From Halpernia frigidisoli (GTDB taxonomy: Bacteria; Bacteroidota; Bacteroidia; Flavobacteriales; Weeksellaceae), in the NCBI RefSeq assembly GCF_900113805.1, contig NZ_FOQT01000004.1, positions 124,001 to 188,000 of the forward strand: a DNA stretch of 64,000 nt, in the 5' to 3' direction. A model generated the notes under the pieces. That model had not been told where the DNA came from. It saw only the letters and a program-made list of their open reading frames with translations, and searched no databases. The translations under genes were made by a program, and so were the position numbers. The first letter of the stretch is position 1; every line of letters begins with the position of its first letter. Below, piece by piece: positions 8,037 to 17,894 of the stretch.

Positions 8037-9080
8037 TTAAATCACAAGCTGTTTCATCAAAATTTCCTTCAAATGCTTCATTTTTTTAAAAATTCTTTTC
8101 GCTGTGATAGTTCCATTTTTAGCAAATAAAATTTCTTCCCCATCTTTTAATCCATTTTTATAAGGCGTTTCAGAAAAAACTTCACCTGAAGGAAAATAAG
8201 AAATTGATTTTCCCTCCATTTCTCCATTTAAAAAAGTGGTGACAGACTTAATTTCCGTTGCAAAATTATTGTGAAGGTAATATTGAAATTCTTTGCCGTT
8301 AATAATATTTTTGCTGTATTCCTGAAACTGATTTTCAGAAATTGTCTGGATCAATTTTCCCGTTTTATCATAATTTTTTTGCTCAACCGGAAAATTGGTA
8401 TAGACGTCGATTCTGTACACAGTTTCCTGCGCTGGTTTATTGGTATTTGCCCAAAATATTTTTTGCGAAACTGTTTTTGTGGAAGTCTTTTTAGATGGTT
8501 TTGAAGTTAGTGTTGTGATATTTCCATCGGAGGAATCAGTCATTACTTCAGTGGTCTGTGGTGTGTTTTGCAGTTCAGAATAGTTAGTTTCATATTCATC
8601 TGACAATGTTTCAAAATCACCACTTACTGGTTTTCCTTTGGCGTAAATTCCTTTCATTAAAACAGCGCCTTTTTTATCAAAAATGGTCGTTTCACCGTCT
8701 TTAAAACCGTTTTTATAGTGGACGGCTTTGCGTATTTTTCCGTCGTTTTGATAATAATTTAGGCTAGTAATTTTGGAGTCATTTTTATATTGCCGAAAAG
8801 AATCATCATTTCCGTTTTCATCGTACCATATGATGTCGCCAACGTATTTGTTTTCATCATTTTCTAAAGTATAACCTTCAAACTGCGGCTTTCCATCAAT
8901 GTAAAAATCTTTGATTAAAACTAAATTGCCGACTTTTTTTAAAGGAATTTTTCGGTAAAACGCGGCATTTTCTTTCGTCGTTTCTTTCCATTCTTTATCG
9001 TAATAGATAAAATCAGAATTTTGCGAAAATACTGTTTGAAAAAATAGAAACGCAGCGAAAAAGAGTGTTTTTTTGATCAC
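8037..9080 (-). CDS. N-terminal fragment of the frameshifted MORN/YwqK-repeat protein
   Basis: These 347 codons carry the signal peptide and about half of the repeats: KNGFKDGETTIFDKKG, KNGLKDGEEILFAKNG and similar units of about 20-25 residues. A Thr/Ser/Lys-rich low-complexity linker lies near residues 175-205. The last ~13 residues after the A7 run (MKHLKEILMKQLVI) do not resemble a repeat and are out-of-frame tail. Such repeat proteins in Bacteroidota are often named YwqK-family antitoxins, but nothing here shows a toxin partner. Confidence 0.6.
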   Translation of the reverse strand: MIKKTLFFAAFLFFQTVFSQNSDFIYYDKEWKETTKENAAFYRKIPLKKVGNLVLIKDFYIDGKPQFEGYTLENDENKYVGDIIWYDENGNDDSFRQYKNDSKITSLNYYQNDGKIRKAVHYKNGFKDGETTIFDKKGAVLMKGIYAKGKPVSGDFETLSDEYETNYSELQNTPQTTEVMTDSSDGNITTLTSKPSKKTSTKTVSQKIFWANTNKPAQETVYRIDVYTNFPVEQKNYDKTGKLIQTISENQFQEYSKNIINGKEFQYYLHNNFATEIKSVTTFLNGEMEGKSISYFPSGEVFSETPYKNGLKDGEEILFAKNGTITAKRIFKKMKHLKEILMKQLVI

Positions 9081-9182
9081 AAAAATTTAGTTATTAATTC
9101 AAAATTAATCATTTTAACCTTGATTAAAAACTAAAGTTTGCTTGTTCTTTGAAGTAGATTTTAATATTCTGATAATTTAATA

Positions 9183-10916
9183 TCAAATTTTACCATTATT
9201 TAAAACAAATGAAAATTCACTTCCTGCCCCAAACTCACTTTTCACAGTAATGCTTCCGCCCTGCGCTTCAATAAATTCTTTACTGATGCTTAAACCCAAA
9301 CCATTTCCTTCTTTTTTATTGCCGGGAATACGAAAATAACGGTCAAAAACCCGCTCGGTGTAAGCCGGATCGATACCTTGTCCGGTGTCGATCACGGAAA
9401 ATTTTATAGAATTATCTTGCTTTTTTATATTTATTTCAATGCTTGAATTTTCGTAAGAATAACGCACCGCATTAGATAAAAGATTATTTAAAACCCACGA
9501 TGTTTTATCTTTATCGGCATAAACTGAATTTAATTCTGCGTCTTTTTTAACGAAAACCTGAATGTTTTTTTGATCCGCAGCAGATTTATTGGCGTCCATC
9601 GCATAATCTATAATATCCTGAATTTCCGTATTTTGCATATTTAATTTCATAGAACCACTTTCAACCTGTGCAATATTGAGTAATTCGCTGGTAATTTTTA
9701 AAAGACGGTCTGCGTCGTCCTGAACGCCGGAAATCAGATTTTTTTGTTCTTCATTTAAAGTCCCGATTTTCTCATTTCCTAAAAGTTGAATTCCCATTTT
9801 AATGGACGAAATTGGCGTTTTAAATTCGTGAGAAACTGTTCCCATAAAATTGGTTTTTGCCAGGTCAAGTTCCTTAAAAGGCGTGATATTCCGCAACATA
9901 ATGACCTGGCCAATAAACGAACTTTCTGCTTCGCCGGTTGGGATAACGTTGATATCCACTATTTCCTTTTCAAAATAACTTTCTTTGCCATTCGCAAAGA
10001 TTTTCATCGGATCTTTCAGGGATTTACTTTCTTGTTTATTGATGATTTCACGAATAATCGTGCGCACCAGATCATTGCTAACTGCAACGTCCTGAATGAG
10101 TTGTCCGACAAAATTGCGTCGTTCCAAACCTGTAATTTTTAAGGCTTCATCATTTACAAAAAGCACTTTTTTATTTTCATCAATGCCAATTACGGGATCG
10201 TGAAGATTGTCAATTAAAGTTTCCATCCGTTTTTTCCCTTTAATGATCTTGTCGAGTTTACTTTCAGAAAATTCCTGAAGTTTTTCCGCCATCGTATTAA
10301 ACGATCTTGAAAGTTCTGAAAATTCACTATTTCCCTCAAAATCAATTCTTTGCTTATAATTTTGATTGGCAATTTCCTTAATACTTTGGGTTAAAACTTT
10401 GATGGGATTTGCAATATTAGACGGCAAATTCACGAGTAAAATAAAAGCGACCAAAAAACAAAATGTCCCCGCAATTGAGATCACGGTAATTGCGCCACCT
10501 GCGGTCGTATTTGCAATACTGCTTTTATGCTCTATCGCGCTCATATTCAGTTGCATAACTTCTGCAATATCTTTCCGTATTGAAGATTGTAGTTCGGTAT
10601 TTTTCGGGTCTGATTTTAAGGCATTAAAGTGAACTGCAATTTTTTCCGTGGCTTCGCCTTCGCCCGGTTCGGTGACGTTCGCCCGCTGTTTTTCTAAATG
10701 TTTTGAAAATAAATCAAATGCTAAAGGATCAGTTTGCATATCTTCCAGCGCCAAAAGCATATTTCTGGAATACTGCAACGTGTTATAATTAGCCGCCAAA
10801 ATATTGTTGGTGTCTTTTTTAAGCAGATTAATATACCAGCCGCTTAAAACGGAAAGGCCTATGATCATTATAAAAAGCAGACCAACGCCCGCGTTAAGTT
10901 TCGTTTTTATTTTCAC
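9183..10916 (-). CDS. Membrane sensor histidine kinase of the kdp locus
   Basis: In the 577 residues the order is: transmembrane helix ~11-31, periplasmic helical sensor ~32-140, transmembrane helix ~141-163, HAMP ~165-220, PAS ~228-350, HisKA with VSHEFKTPISS (phosphorylated His363), and HATPase_c with N box NNLLSNAVRYS, G1 DTGQGI and G2 GNGLGLSISKEF. It lies last in the kdp cluster, 136 bases after the free KdpD sensor domain. It probably phosphorylates the sigma-54 response regulator at the other end of the locus. This is the kinase half that in proteobacteria is fused to KdpD, but its four-helix periplasmic sensor is different from the KdpD transmembrane region. Confidence 0.88.
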   Translation of the reverse strand: MKIKTKLNAGVGLLFIMIIGLSVLSGWYINLLKKDTNNILAANYNTLQYSRNMLLALEDMQTDPLAFDLFSKHLEKQRANVTEPGEGEATEKIAVHFNALKSDPKNTELQSSIRKDIAEVMQLNMSAIEHKSSIANTTAGGAITVISIAGTFCFLVAFILLVNLPSNIANPIKVLTQSIKEIANQNYKQRIDFEGNSEFSELSRSFNTMAEKLQEFSESKLDKIIKGKKRMETLIDNLHDPVIGIDENKKVLFVNDEALKITGLERRNFVGQLIQDVAVSNDLVRTIIREIINKQESKSLKDPMKIFANGKESYFEKEIVDINVIPTGEAESSFIGQVIMLRNITPFKELDLAKTNFMGTVSHEFKTPISSIKMGIQLLGNEKIGTLNEEQKNLISGVQDDADRLLKITSELLNIAQVESGSMKLNMQNTEIQDIIDYAMDANKSAADQKNIQVFVKKDAELNSVYADKDKTSWVLNNLLSNAVRYSYENSSIEINIKKQDNSIKFSVIDTGQGIDPAYTERVFDRYFRIPGNKKEGNGLGLSISKEFIEAQGGSITVKSEFGAGSEFSFVLNNGKI

Positions 10917-11052
10917 TTTTAAGTTTAATTTTCTAAAGTGTTTTTTTTAATTTTAGAGTGTTTTAAAAAATTTATAAAAATTATTCCCCCGACCCTAAAG
11001 GGAGTAATTTTAACAAATTATTAATTTGTAAAATTAAGACAAGTTGCAGGAT

Positions 11053-12165
11053 TTAACTCAAAATCACAAGATCAATATTTTCTTTCGCTAATTTATTGAG
11101 TAATGACCGCAACGTATTTGTTCCCGTTAAAAATTTCCACAAATTGAGATGCGGTTTTCCGATGCAAACTGTCGTTATTTTTCGCTCTTCACATTGTGCG
11201 ATGATGGCTTCTGTAACACTATTACTTTGAATTTTAATAATTTCCGCGCCTAATTCTGTGGCTAATTTAAAATTATTAATGAGAAATCTTTGCTTGTCTA
11301 AAGCAATTTTATCCGCGCTTTCTTTCGGGATCTGAACGTATAATAAATACCACGAACTATTGTAATAATTTGCCAGACGCGCTGCCTTTCGGATGACTTT
11401 TTTCGCAGTCATTTCGTTTGAACTGATGCACGCGAGTATTTTTTCTTTTCTTAAATTTTTAATAACTGAAACTTCAGTTTCCACTTTCCGTTGGACTTGC
11501 GAGGCAACTTCTTTTAAAGCCAGTTCCCGCAACTGAAGGATTTGTTCGCTTTTAAAAAAATTATTTAAAGCCGTTTGAATTTTAGATTGATCATAAATTT
11601 TTCCTGCTTTTAAACGATCAATTAATTCTTCCGCCGTTAAATCAATATTCACCACCTCATCGGCTCTTTTCAAAACGCTGTCCGGAATTCTTTCCTGAAC
11701 TTCAATGCCGGTAATGCTTTTTACGGCTTCGTTTAAACTTTCAATATGCTGAATATTCACCGCGCTGATAACGTTGATTCCAGCGTCCAAAATATCCAAA
11801 ACATCCTGCCAGCGTTTTTGATTTTTACTCCCTTCAATATTGGTATGCGCCAATTCATCCACGATAACAACTTCCGGACGCAGATTGATGACCGCCTGAA
11901 AATCCAGTTCTTCCAATTCTTTTCCTTTGTAAAATAATTTCCGCCGTGGAATAAGTGGCAAACCATCAAGCAACGCAACGGTTTCCTTTCTGTTGTGCGT
12001 CTCGATATAGCCAATTTTTACATCAATGCCGTTGCTCAAAAGCGAATGGGCTTCCTGCAACATTCTGTAAGATTTCCCCACACCAGCGCTCATACCAATG
12101 TAAATTTTAAATTTACCGCGTTTTGAACGTTGGATAAGATCAAGAAAATGTTCTGGTGAAGACAT
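11053..12165 (-). CDS. kdpD: Stand-alone KdpD sensor domain (KdpD N-terminal plus USP domain)
   Basis: The 370 residues correspond to the cytoplasmic N-terminal half of KdpD only. Residues ~16-225 are the KdpD domain, with the Walker A GMSAGVGKS at 24-32 and EVVIVDELAHTNIEGS as Walker B and neighbourhood. Residues ~240-370 are a universal stress protein-like domain with ILACISSNE at its start and the TTVCIGKPHLN segment near the end. In other bacteria this domain senses K+ status and binds c-di-AMP. No kinase or membrane segment is attached; the kinase is encoded next to it. It starts at an ATG preceded by a repeat-bearing gap after the porin. Confidence 0.9.
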   Translation of the reverse strand: MSSPEHFLDLIQRSKRGKFKIYIGMSAGVGKSYRMLQEAHSLLSNGIDVKIGYIETHNRKETVALLDGLPLIPRRKLFYKGKELEELDFQAVINLRPEVVIVDELAHTNIEGSKNQKRWQDVLDILDAGINVISAVNIQHIESLNEAVKSITGIEVQERIPDSVLKRADEVVNIDLTAEELIDRLKAGKIYDQSKIQTALNNFFKSEQILQLRELALKEVASQVQRKVETEVSVIKNLRKEKILACISSNEMTAKKVIRKAARLANYYNSSWYLLYVQIPKESADKIALDKQRFLINNFKLATELGAEIIKIQSNSVTEAIIAQCEERKITTVCIGKPHLNLWKFLTGTNTLRSLLNKLAKENIDLVILS

Positions 12166-12197
12166 GAATTTTTAAGTTTAATTACGAGAGAATTTTT

Positions 12198-12310
12198 AAC
12201 CACAAAGTCATAAGGTTTTATTTAAATCTGATACACAGAGGACACAAAGTTTTAAAAGCAAATTAATTCCAAGATCATTCTTCGTGAAATTTCTTTGTGC
12301 CTTTGTGGTT
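12198..12310. repeat. Intergenic inverted-repeat element (CCACAAAG type)
   Basis: AACCACAAAG at 12198-12207 and CTTTGTGGTT at 12301-12310 are perfect inverted ends, with a second nested CACAAAG/CTTTGTG pair at about 12243 and 12293. It fills the gap between the porin and kdpD. Sequences of this CACAAAG-rich kind are scattered in many bacterial genomes; this window shows only this copy. Confidence 0.5.
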
Positions 12311-12322
12311 TGTATTCCAGTT

Positions 12323-13405
12323 TCAAAACCAAGCAGAAAGACTAGTTGTAATAGAAAAATTGGTACTTTGTGGCAAATTATCTTTAGTAAAAATAGCATC
12401 TTTTGCAGAAAATCCACGCACTTCTGTTCGCCACGAAAGATTTTTTTGTATCTGATGATCGAAATTTAAAGAATAACCAAAAGTTTGAAAACCGTTTGGT
12501 GTGGCAGACCTAATAATCACGCCGTTTTTATCATTGTAATACTCAACTCTTCCGCCAATTTTATCTTTATCTGTAATTGCATAACTCAACAATAAATTCG
12601 GAGAATACCACGCACTATATTGCTCGCTACCTTTTGCTTTTTGCTCGGCACCAATATCAAAACCGGCAATTCCTGACCATTTTTCACCAAGATTAAAATT
12701 GGCATAAAGATCATGAAAGTAGCGCATTCTTTTGTCTTCCGTCGGCTTATCATTACCAACAAATGAACTGCTGTTTACGCTAAAATTATCGGAAAATTTA
12801 TAAGTTAATTGATGTCCAAAAGCCAAAGTTTGGTTGCCTTCCGGACGTGCAATCCTTTGCCAGCCATTTAAAACCAAGCCACTCAAAAAGAATTTCCCGT
12901 TATCTGAAGTGTAAGAAATTTTTGCGCCCGTTTCAAAATAAGGTGAATTTTCTGCGGCTAAACTTCTTGTTAAAGTTAAATTATCTTTTCCAACCGCACT
13001 TTCCCAGCCGATGTGTGACGGCAAAATTCCCGCGTCGATCCAGAGATTTTTATTTTTTGAGATCTTAAAACCAATATTTGCTTCATTCACATATTTTAAA
13101 GAGTTTTGTTCCGCTGCTAAATTATCCTGCACGTAAGTTCCCGCCATTAAAGCAAGATTTGCGCGGATATTTTCAGAAGAATAATTGGCTTTTACCAAAC
13201 CTAAATTAAGATTAACCTCGTTGTGACGGTTGTATGTGTAAAGAAAAGGCTGTCTGATGTGATTTCCCGGCTGATTAAAATCGTAGGAATAAAAGAGTTC
13301 CAGATTACCGGAAAATGTTAGTTTTGGTGGCACTACTTCAGTGTTTTCCTGAGCGCTAAATATTCCAAAAACCAATACTGAGATTGATAAGACTAATTTT
13401 TTCAT
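12323..13405 (-). CDS. Outer membrane porin of the kdp operon (OmpL/BBP2-like)
   Basis: The 360 residues start with a signal peptide (MKKLVLSISVLVFGIFSAQE). They then alternate beta strands such as NLELFYSYDF, NEVNLNLGLVKANY and KIGGRVEYY, and end with the aromatic SLSAWF expected of an outer membrane barrel. The features resemble the beta-barrel porin-2 (OmpL-like) family. It lies 60 bases downstream of kdpC and upstream of the KdpD sensor domain on the same strand, which suggests that it helps K+ cross the outer membrane under K+ limitation. That role is inferred from position only. Confidence 0.8.
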   Translation of the reverse strand: MKKLVLSISVLVFGIFSAQENTEVVPPKLTFSGNLELFYSYDFNQPGNHIRQPFLYTYNRHNEVNLNLGLVKANYSSENIRANLALMAGTYVQDNLAAEQNSLKYVNEANIGFKISKNKNLWIDAGILPSHIGWESAVGKDNLTLTRSLAAENSPYFETGAKISYTSDNGKFFLSGLVLNGWQRIARPEGNQTLAFGHQLTYKFSDNFSVNSSSFVGNDKPTEDKRMRYFHDLYANFNLGEKWSGIAGFDIGAEQKAKGSEQYSAWYSPNLLLSYAITDKDKIGGRVEYYNDKNGVIIRSATPNGFQTFGYSLNFDHQIQKNLSWRTEVRGFSAKDAIFTKDNLPQSTNFSITTSLSAWF

Positions 13406-13465
13406 TTTTGAAAAAGGCTATAATTTATTTTAATATTCTGTAAAAATTTCACTTGAAATTTTTGA

Positions 13466-14023
13466 CTATTTAAGATTGTCTAAAGCGATATTTAATTTCA
13501 ACACATTTACTTTTTGTGGTGCGAAGACGATCACGTTTTCTTCTTCGCAATTTTTCGCGATCAGATCCTGTATTTGTCCTTCAGTGATATTTCTGACTTT
13601 TGCAATTCTTTTGATCTGATATTCCGCAGATTGTACAGAAATATTTGGATCCAAACCACTACCACTCGCCGTAATTAGATCGACCGGGATTTCTACATTT
13701 TTCATTGCCGGATTTTCTGTTCTTAAAGTGTCAATTCTTTTTTGAACGTCCGCTAAATACTCCGGATTGTTCGGTCCTTTATTACTTGCGCCACTTCCCG
13801 CCGCGTTGTAATTAACGGCCGATGGACGACCGTGGAAATATTGTGGCAGTTTAAATTCCTGACCGATATTTGCGTATTGTCTTTTTCCGTTAATGGTAAT
13901 TTGATCTCCCAATCCTCTATTTGGAACTACTTTTCCGATCCCAAAAACTATTGTTGTGTAAACTATGACTAATGCAGCGATTCCCAAGGTGAGAACGAGT
14001 GCAGGTCTGATATAATTTTTCAT
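13466..14023 (-). CDS. kdpC: K+-transporting ATPase subunit KdpC
   Basis: The 185-residue protein has one N-terminal membrane helix (ALVLTLGIAALVIVYTTIVFGIG) and the conserved periplasmic body: GRPSAVNYNAAGSGASNKGPNNPEYL, then VPVDLITASGSGLDPNIS-like text (here IPVDLITASGSGLDPNIS). KdpC is the periplasmic-facing subunit that stabilises the KdpFABC complex. It lies 21 bases after kdpB and its length is normal. Confidence 0.97.
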   Translation of the reverse strand: MKNYIRPALVLTLGIAALVIVYTTIVFGIGKVVPNRGLGDQITINGKRQYANIGQEFKLPQYFHGRPSAVNYNAAGSGASNKGPNNPEYLADVQKRIDTLRTENPAMKNVEIPVDLITASGSGLDPNISVQSAEYQIKRIAKVRNITEGQIQDLIAKNCEEENVIVFAPQKVNVLKLNIALDNLK

Positions 14024-14044
14024 TTTTCTAAATTTTAATATTAT

Positions 14045-16087
14045 TTACATAAAAAGCGTCACTGCCAAATCGATCACTTTAATACCTAGAAATGGAATGA
14101 TAATCCCGCCTAGCCCATAGATCAAAAGATTTCTTCGTAATAAAGCACTTGCCCCGATTGGTTTATATTCCACACCTTTTAATGCTAAAGGAATTAAAAA
14201 AGGAATCACGATCGCGTTAAAAATAACCGCTGATAAAATCGCACTTTGCGGACTGTGCAAATTCATAATATTTAAAGATTGCAGCGCCGGAATAAACGTG
14301 ATAAATAAGGCTGGAATGATGGCAAAATACTTCGCGACGTCGTTGGCAATTGAGAAAGTAGTCAAAGTTCCGCGCGTCATTAATAATTGTTTCCCAATCT
14401 CTACGATCTCGATCAATTTGGTTGGATCATTATCCAGATCCACCATATTTCCGGCTTCTTTTGCGGCTTGAGTTCCGCTGTTCATTGCAACACCAACATC
14501 GGCTTGAGCCAATGCAGGCGCGTCATTTGTTCCGTCGCCCATCATCGCGACTAATTTCCCGGCTTCCTGTTCGCGTTTGATGTAATTCATTTTATCTTCC
14601 GGTTTTGCTTCCGCAATAAAATCATCAACACCTGCTTTTTCTGCAATAAATTTTGCCGTTAAAGGATTATCGCCGGTAACCATTACGGTTTTAATTCCCA
14701 TTTTTCGCAAACGTTCAAAACGTTCCTGAATGCCGGTTTTAATGATATCCTGCAATTCTACAACGCCCAGAATTTTCTCATTTTGAGAAACGACCAAAGG
14801 TGTTCCACCGTTTTGAGAAATTGCTCGCACATTTTCTTGTGCATCAGCAGGGAAAATATTTCCGGCAGTTTCTGCAATATTTTTTATCGCATCAGATGCA
14901 CCTTTTCGGATTCTTGTGGTTCCAAAATTAATCCCTGAACTTCTGGTTTCAGCAGAAAAATTAATGAAAGTCGGCTCTTCAATGTGATAATTTAAAGGAT
15001 CAACGCCCGCCAGATCGATAATTGATTTTCCTTCCGGCGTTTCATCAGCCATAGAACTCAACACAACTGCTTTAATAAAATCACTTTCTTCAACTCCTGC
15101 TACTGGATAAAATTTGGTTGCTTTTCTATTTCCAATGGTGATTGTTCCGGTTTTATCTAAAAGTAAAACGTCAACGTCGCCCGCAGTTTCTACGGCTTTT
15201 CCACTTTTGGTAATAACATTTGCTCGCAATGCTCTGTCCATTCCCGCAATTCCGATGGCTGAAAGTAATCCGCCAATTGTGGTTGGAATTAAACAAACAA
15301 AAAGAGAAATAAAAGCCGCGATTGTGATCGGTGTTTTAGAATAATCTGCGAAGGGTTTTAAAGTCACCGTTACGATGATGAAAACCAAAGTAAAACCTGC
15401 CAGTAAAATCGTTAAAGCAATTTCATTTGGTGTTTTTTGTCTGGAAGCACCTTCTACCAAAGCGATCATTTTATCTAAAAAACTTTCGCCGGGTTTGGTA
15501 TTTACTTTTACTTTAATTCTGTCAGAAAGGACTTTCGTACCGCCAGTTACAGAAGATTTATCACCACCAGATTCACGAATTACAGGCGCGCTTTCACCAG
15601 TGATCGCGCTTTCATCGATGGTTGCTAAACCTTCGATAATCTCACCATCCATCGGGATTTGATCGCCTGCAATACATAAAAAAATGTCACCCAATTGCAT
15701 TTGCGCAGACATTTTTAGTTCCGTTTCTACATCAAACCCAATTTTATTGTTTTTAATTAATTTAGCCGGCGTTTCTTCTCTCGTTTTTCTTAAAGAATCG
15801 GCTTGCGCTTTTCCACGTGCTTCTGCGATTGCCTCAGCGAAATTGGCGAACAAAACCGTAAGAAAAAGTGTGAAGAAAATCGTGAAATTATAGCCGAAAC
15901 TTCCCTGGCTTTTTTCGCCCATTAATGTCCAAAGAGAAACAACAAGCATAACTACCGTTCCAACTTCTACCAAAAACATGATCGGATTTTTTATCATCAC
16001 GCGTGGATCCAGTTTTATAAAAGACTGTTTTAGCGCTTCATTTACTAAATCTTTTTGAAAAAGACTTTGTGTATTATTTGTATTCAT
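14045..16087 (-). CDS. kdpB: K+-transporting P-type ATPase subunit KdpB
   Basis: The 680 residues form the catalytic subunit of KdpFABC. The TGES loop is at 163-166, the phosphorylated Asp311 lies in [27 protein letters not shown] is in the P domain and [18 protein letters not shown] is the hinge motif. The order of membrane helices is that of the P1A ATPases. Start [15 protein letters not shown]. It is separated from kdpA by 18 bases and from kdpC by 21, so the subunits are cotranscribed. Confidence 0.98.
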   Translation of the reverse strand: MNTNNTQSLFQKDLVNEALKQSFIKLDPRVMIKNPIMFLVEVGTVVMLVVSLWTLMGEKSQGSFGYNFTIFFTLFLTVLFANFAEAIAEARGKAQADSLRKTREETPAKLIKNNKIGFDVETELKMSAQMQLGDIFLCIAGDQIPMDGEIIEGLATIDESAITGESAPVIRESGGDKSSVTGGTKVLSDRIKVKVNTKPGESFLDKMIALVEGASRQKTPNEIALTILLAGFTLVFIIVTVTLKPFADYSKTPITIAAFISLFVCLIPTTIGGLLSAIGIAGMDRALRANVITKSGKAVETAGDVDVLLLDKTGTITIGNRKATKFYPVAGVEESDFIKAVVLSSMADETPEGKSIIDLAGVDPLNYHIEEPTFINFSAETRSSGINFGTTRIRKGASDAIKNIAETAGNIFPADAQENVRAISQNGGTPLVVSQNEKILGVVELQDIIKTGIQERFERLRKMGIKTVMVTGDNPLTAKFIAEKAGVDDFIAEAKPEDKMNYIKREQEAGKLVAMMGDGTNDAPALAQADVGVAMNSGTQAAKEAGNMVDLDNDPTKLIEIVEIGKQLLMTRGTLTTFSIANDVAKYFAIIPALFITFIPALQSLNIMNLHSPQSAILSAVIFNAIVIPFLIPLALKGVEYKPIGASALLRRNLLIYGLGGIIIPFLGIKVIDLAVTLFM

Positions 16088-16105
16088 TGTTTAATTTTCA
16101 AAAAA

Positions 16106-17800
16106 TTATTTGGTGATTGAAGTAAGATATTCCGCAATCGGACCTAATGTTAAAGCGGGAAAGAATGCTAACGCAGCGATCAATAAGATCACGCCTAATG
16201 TCATTAAACCAAAAGTTGGCGTGTCTGTTTTTAAAGTTCCGGCACTTTCAGGAATGTATTTTTTCTGGGCTAAAAATCCTGCAATTGCAACTGGACCGAT
16301 GATCGGTAGAAATCTTGAAAGTATCAAAACAATTCCCGTAGAAATATTCCACCAAGGTGTATTATCGCCCAAACCTTCGAAACCTGAACCGTTATTTGCC
16401 GAGGCAGAAGTGAATTCATAAAGCATTTCACTAAAACCATGGAAGGAAGGATTATTTAAAGTGGCCGTTCCAAACTGTGGCAAATACGCCGTCAAAGCCG
16501 TTCCAGCCAAAATCAACAGCGGATGAAAAAGTGCGACCATCATGGCAATTTTCATTTCTTTGGCTTCAATTTTTTTACCTAAAAATTCCGGCGTTCTTCC
16601 CACCATTAAACCACTTATAAAAACAGCGAGAATTATAAAAATTAAATAATTTAAAATCCCAACGCCAACGCCGCCGTAAAAACAGTTAATCATCATTGCA
16701 AGTAAATGATTCATCCCCGAAAGCGGCATAAAACTATCGTGCATAGAATTAACAGAACCCGTTGAAATCACAGTCGTAGCAACACTCCAGTAAGCGGAAG
16801 CGGACGACCCAAAACGGATTTCTTTTCCTTCCATATTTCCGAGAGAAATGTTGGCGCCCATTTGGTGAATTGCAGGATTTCCGGCATTTTCAAATGCCAC
16901 ATTCATGACCATTAATGAAAGAAAACCGATCGACATGACGGCAAAAATGGTCCAACTTAGTTTTCTTCTTTTAATAAAATAACCAAACGCAAAAACGAGT
17001 GCGAAAGGAATTAACATTTGTGATACAATTTCAACAAAATTTGAAACGTAACTTGGATTTTCCAAAGGATGTGCGGAATTAGTTCCGAAAAAACCACCGC
17101 CATTAGTTCCTAAATGTTTAATTGCCACAAAAGCAGCAACCGAACCTGTCGCAACAGAAACCGTTTTTCCTTCCATTGTCGTGATGTTATCTTTACCGTG
17201 AAAAGTCATCGGACTTCCGGTAAACAATAGCATAACGCCCATTACAACGCAAAGCGGCATTAATATTCTGGTAATTGATTTTATTAAAAAGACAAAAAAG
17301 TTACCTAAATTTTCGGTTGTTTTTTCTTTAAACGCTACGAAAACGTGCGCAACAGCAGCCATTCCGGTTGCAGCAGAAACAAATTGAAGGAACATTAAAT
17401 ACATTTGCCCAAAATAACTCAACCCAGTTTCGCCGGAATAATGCTGTAAATTACAATTGACGATAAACGAAATACTTGTATTAAAAGCAAGATCTGCGCT
17501 CATTCCAGGATTATTATCCGGATTTAATGGCAACCAACCCTGGTTCATTAAAATAAACATTCCGAGTAAAAACCAGACAAAATTGATAGCAATTAAAGCC
17601 GTCATATTTTGTTTCCAGTTCCACCCGATTTTTGGGTCAATGCCAGAAATTTTAAAAAATAAGCGTTCTATTGGATCAAAAATAAAATCCAAAAATGTTT
17701 TTTCATGCCCGTAAACTTTTGCAATATATTTCCCAAGCGGGATCGCCAAAAGTAAAGTGACCACGAACATGAGGACGAGTCCCAGTAATTCTATATTCAT
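16106..17800 (-). CDS. kdpA: K+-transporting ATPase channel subunit KdpA
   Basis: The 564-residue polytopic membrane protein forms the K+ channel-like subunit. Selectivity-filter-like segments are visible: NCNLQHYSGE, LGTNGGGFFGTNSAHPLENP, TGSVNSMHDSF and SANNGSGFEGLG, the four GxG-type loops of the SKT superfamily. The N-terminus MNIELLGLVLMFVVTLLLAIPLGKY is standard. It begins 12 bases after kdpF. Confidence 0.98.
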   Translation of the reverse strand: MNIELLGLVLMFVVTLLLAIPLGKYIAKVYGHEKTFLDFIFDPIERLFFKISGIDPKIGWNWKQNMTALIAINFVWFLLGMFILMNQGWLPLNPDNNPGMSADLAFNTSISFIVNCNLQHYSGETGLSYFGQMYLMFLQFVSAATGMAAVAHVFVAFKEKTTENLGNFFVFLIKSITRILMPLCVVMGVMLLFTGSPMTFHGKDNITTMEGKTVSVATGSVAAFVAIKHLGTNGGGFFGTNSAHPLENPSYVSNFVEIVSQMLIPFALVFAFGYFIKRRKLSWTIFAVMSIGFLSLMVMNVAFENAGNPAIHQMGANISLGNMEGKEIRFGSSASAYWSVATTVISTGSVNSMHDSFMPLSGMNHLLAMMINCFYGGVGVGILNYLIFIILAVFISGLMVGRTPEFLGKKIEAKEMKIAMMVALFHPLLILAGTALTAYLPQFGTATLNNPSFHGFSEMLYEFTSASANNGSGFEGLGDNTPWWNISTGIVLILSRFLPIIGPVAIAGFLAQKKYIPESAGTLKTDTPTFGLMTLGVILLIAALAFFPALTLGPIAEYLTSITK

Positions 17801-17812
17801 TTTAGTTTAATT

Positions 17813-17890
17813 TTAAAATTTTTCCGGTTTGATTAAAACGTAGCAGATGTAGCCAAATGCCGCGAGAGAAAGGATAAATAAAGTCCACAT
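17813..17890 (-). CDS. kdpF: KdpF small subunit of the Kdp ATPase
   Basis: The 25-residue ORF begins MWTLFILSLAAFGYICYVL and ends KPEKF. It has one hydrophobic helix followed by the LxKPEKF tail, which is the signature of KdpF. KdpF sits between KdpA and KdpB and stabilises the complex. It lies directly before kdpA (12 bases), as in other bacteria. It is easily missed because of its length. Confidence 0.9.
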   Translation of the reverse strand: MWTLFILSLAAFGYICYVLIKPEKF

Positions 17891-17894
17891 AGGT

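Larger units (their letters stand above)
6637..9080 (-). pseudogene. Secreted MORN/YwqK-repeat protein gene broken by a -1 frameshift
   Basis: Two minus-strand frames together encode one protein of about 814 residues. It starts at a GTG (9080) with a signal peptide (MIKKTLFFAAFLFFQTVFSQ) and carries many YKNGKxxxG-type MORN/YwqK repeats to the end. The upstream frame stops at 8037. The downstream frame is open from the A7 run (8081-8087, read as A on this strand) and continues the repeat pattern without a gap: KRIFKK then NEAFEGNFDE..., later GFYKNGKPFNGTF. Restoring one base in the A7 run makes the frame continuous. It may be a sequencing error, a real inactivation, or a slippage site that still yields some full-length product. 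Confidence 0.8.

Noticed and set aside
8075-8095. Programmed -1 ribosomal frameshifting in the MORN-repeat gene
   Set aside because: In the reading frame the tract is TTT AAA AAA ATG, which does not give a good X-XXY-YYZ slippery heptamer, and no downstream pseudoknot was seen. Transcriptional slippage, mutation or sequencing error fit better.
10985-11003. CCCTAAAGGG palindrome between kdpD and the kinase gene as an operator
   Set aside because: Only 10 bases long, and short strings of this type are frequent in flavobacterial gaps; no T run makes it a terminator and no second copy is near.
12208-12417. A 69-codon minus-strand ORF overlapping the 3' end of the porin gene
   Set aside because: It covers the repeat element and antisense-frame porin sequence, and its peptide has no family-like features. 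It is a by-product of the repeat and the open porin frame.
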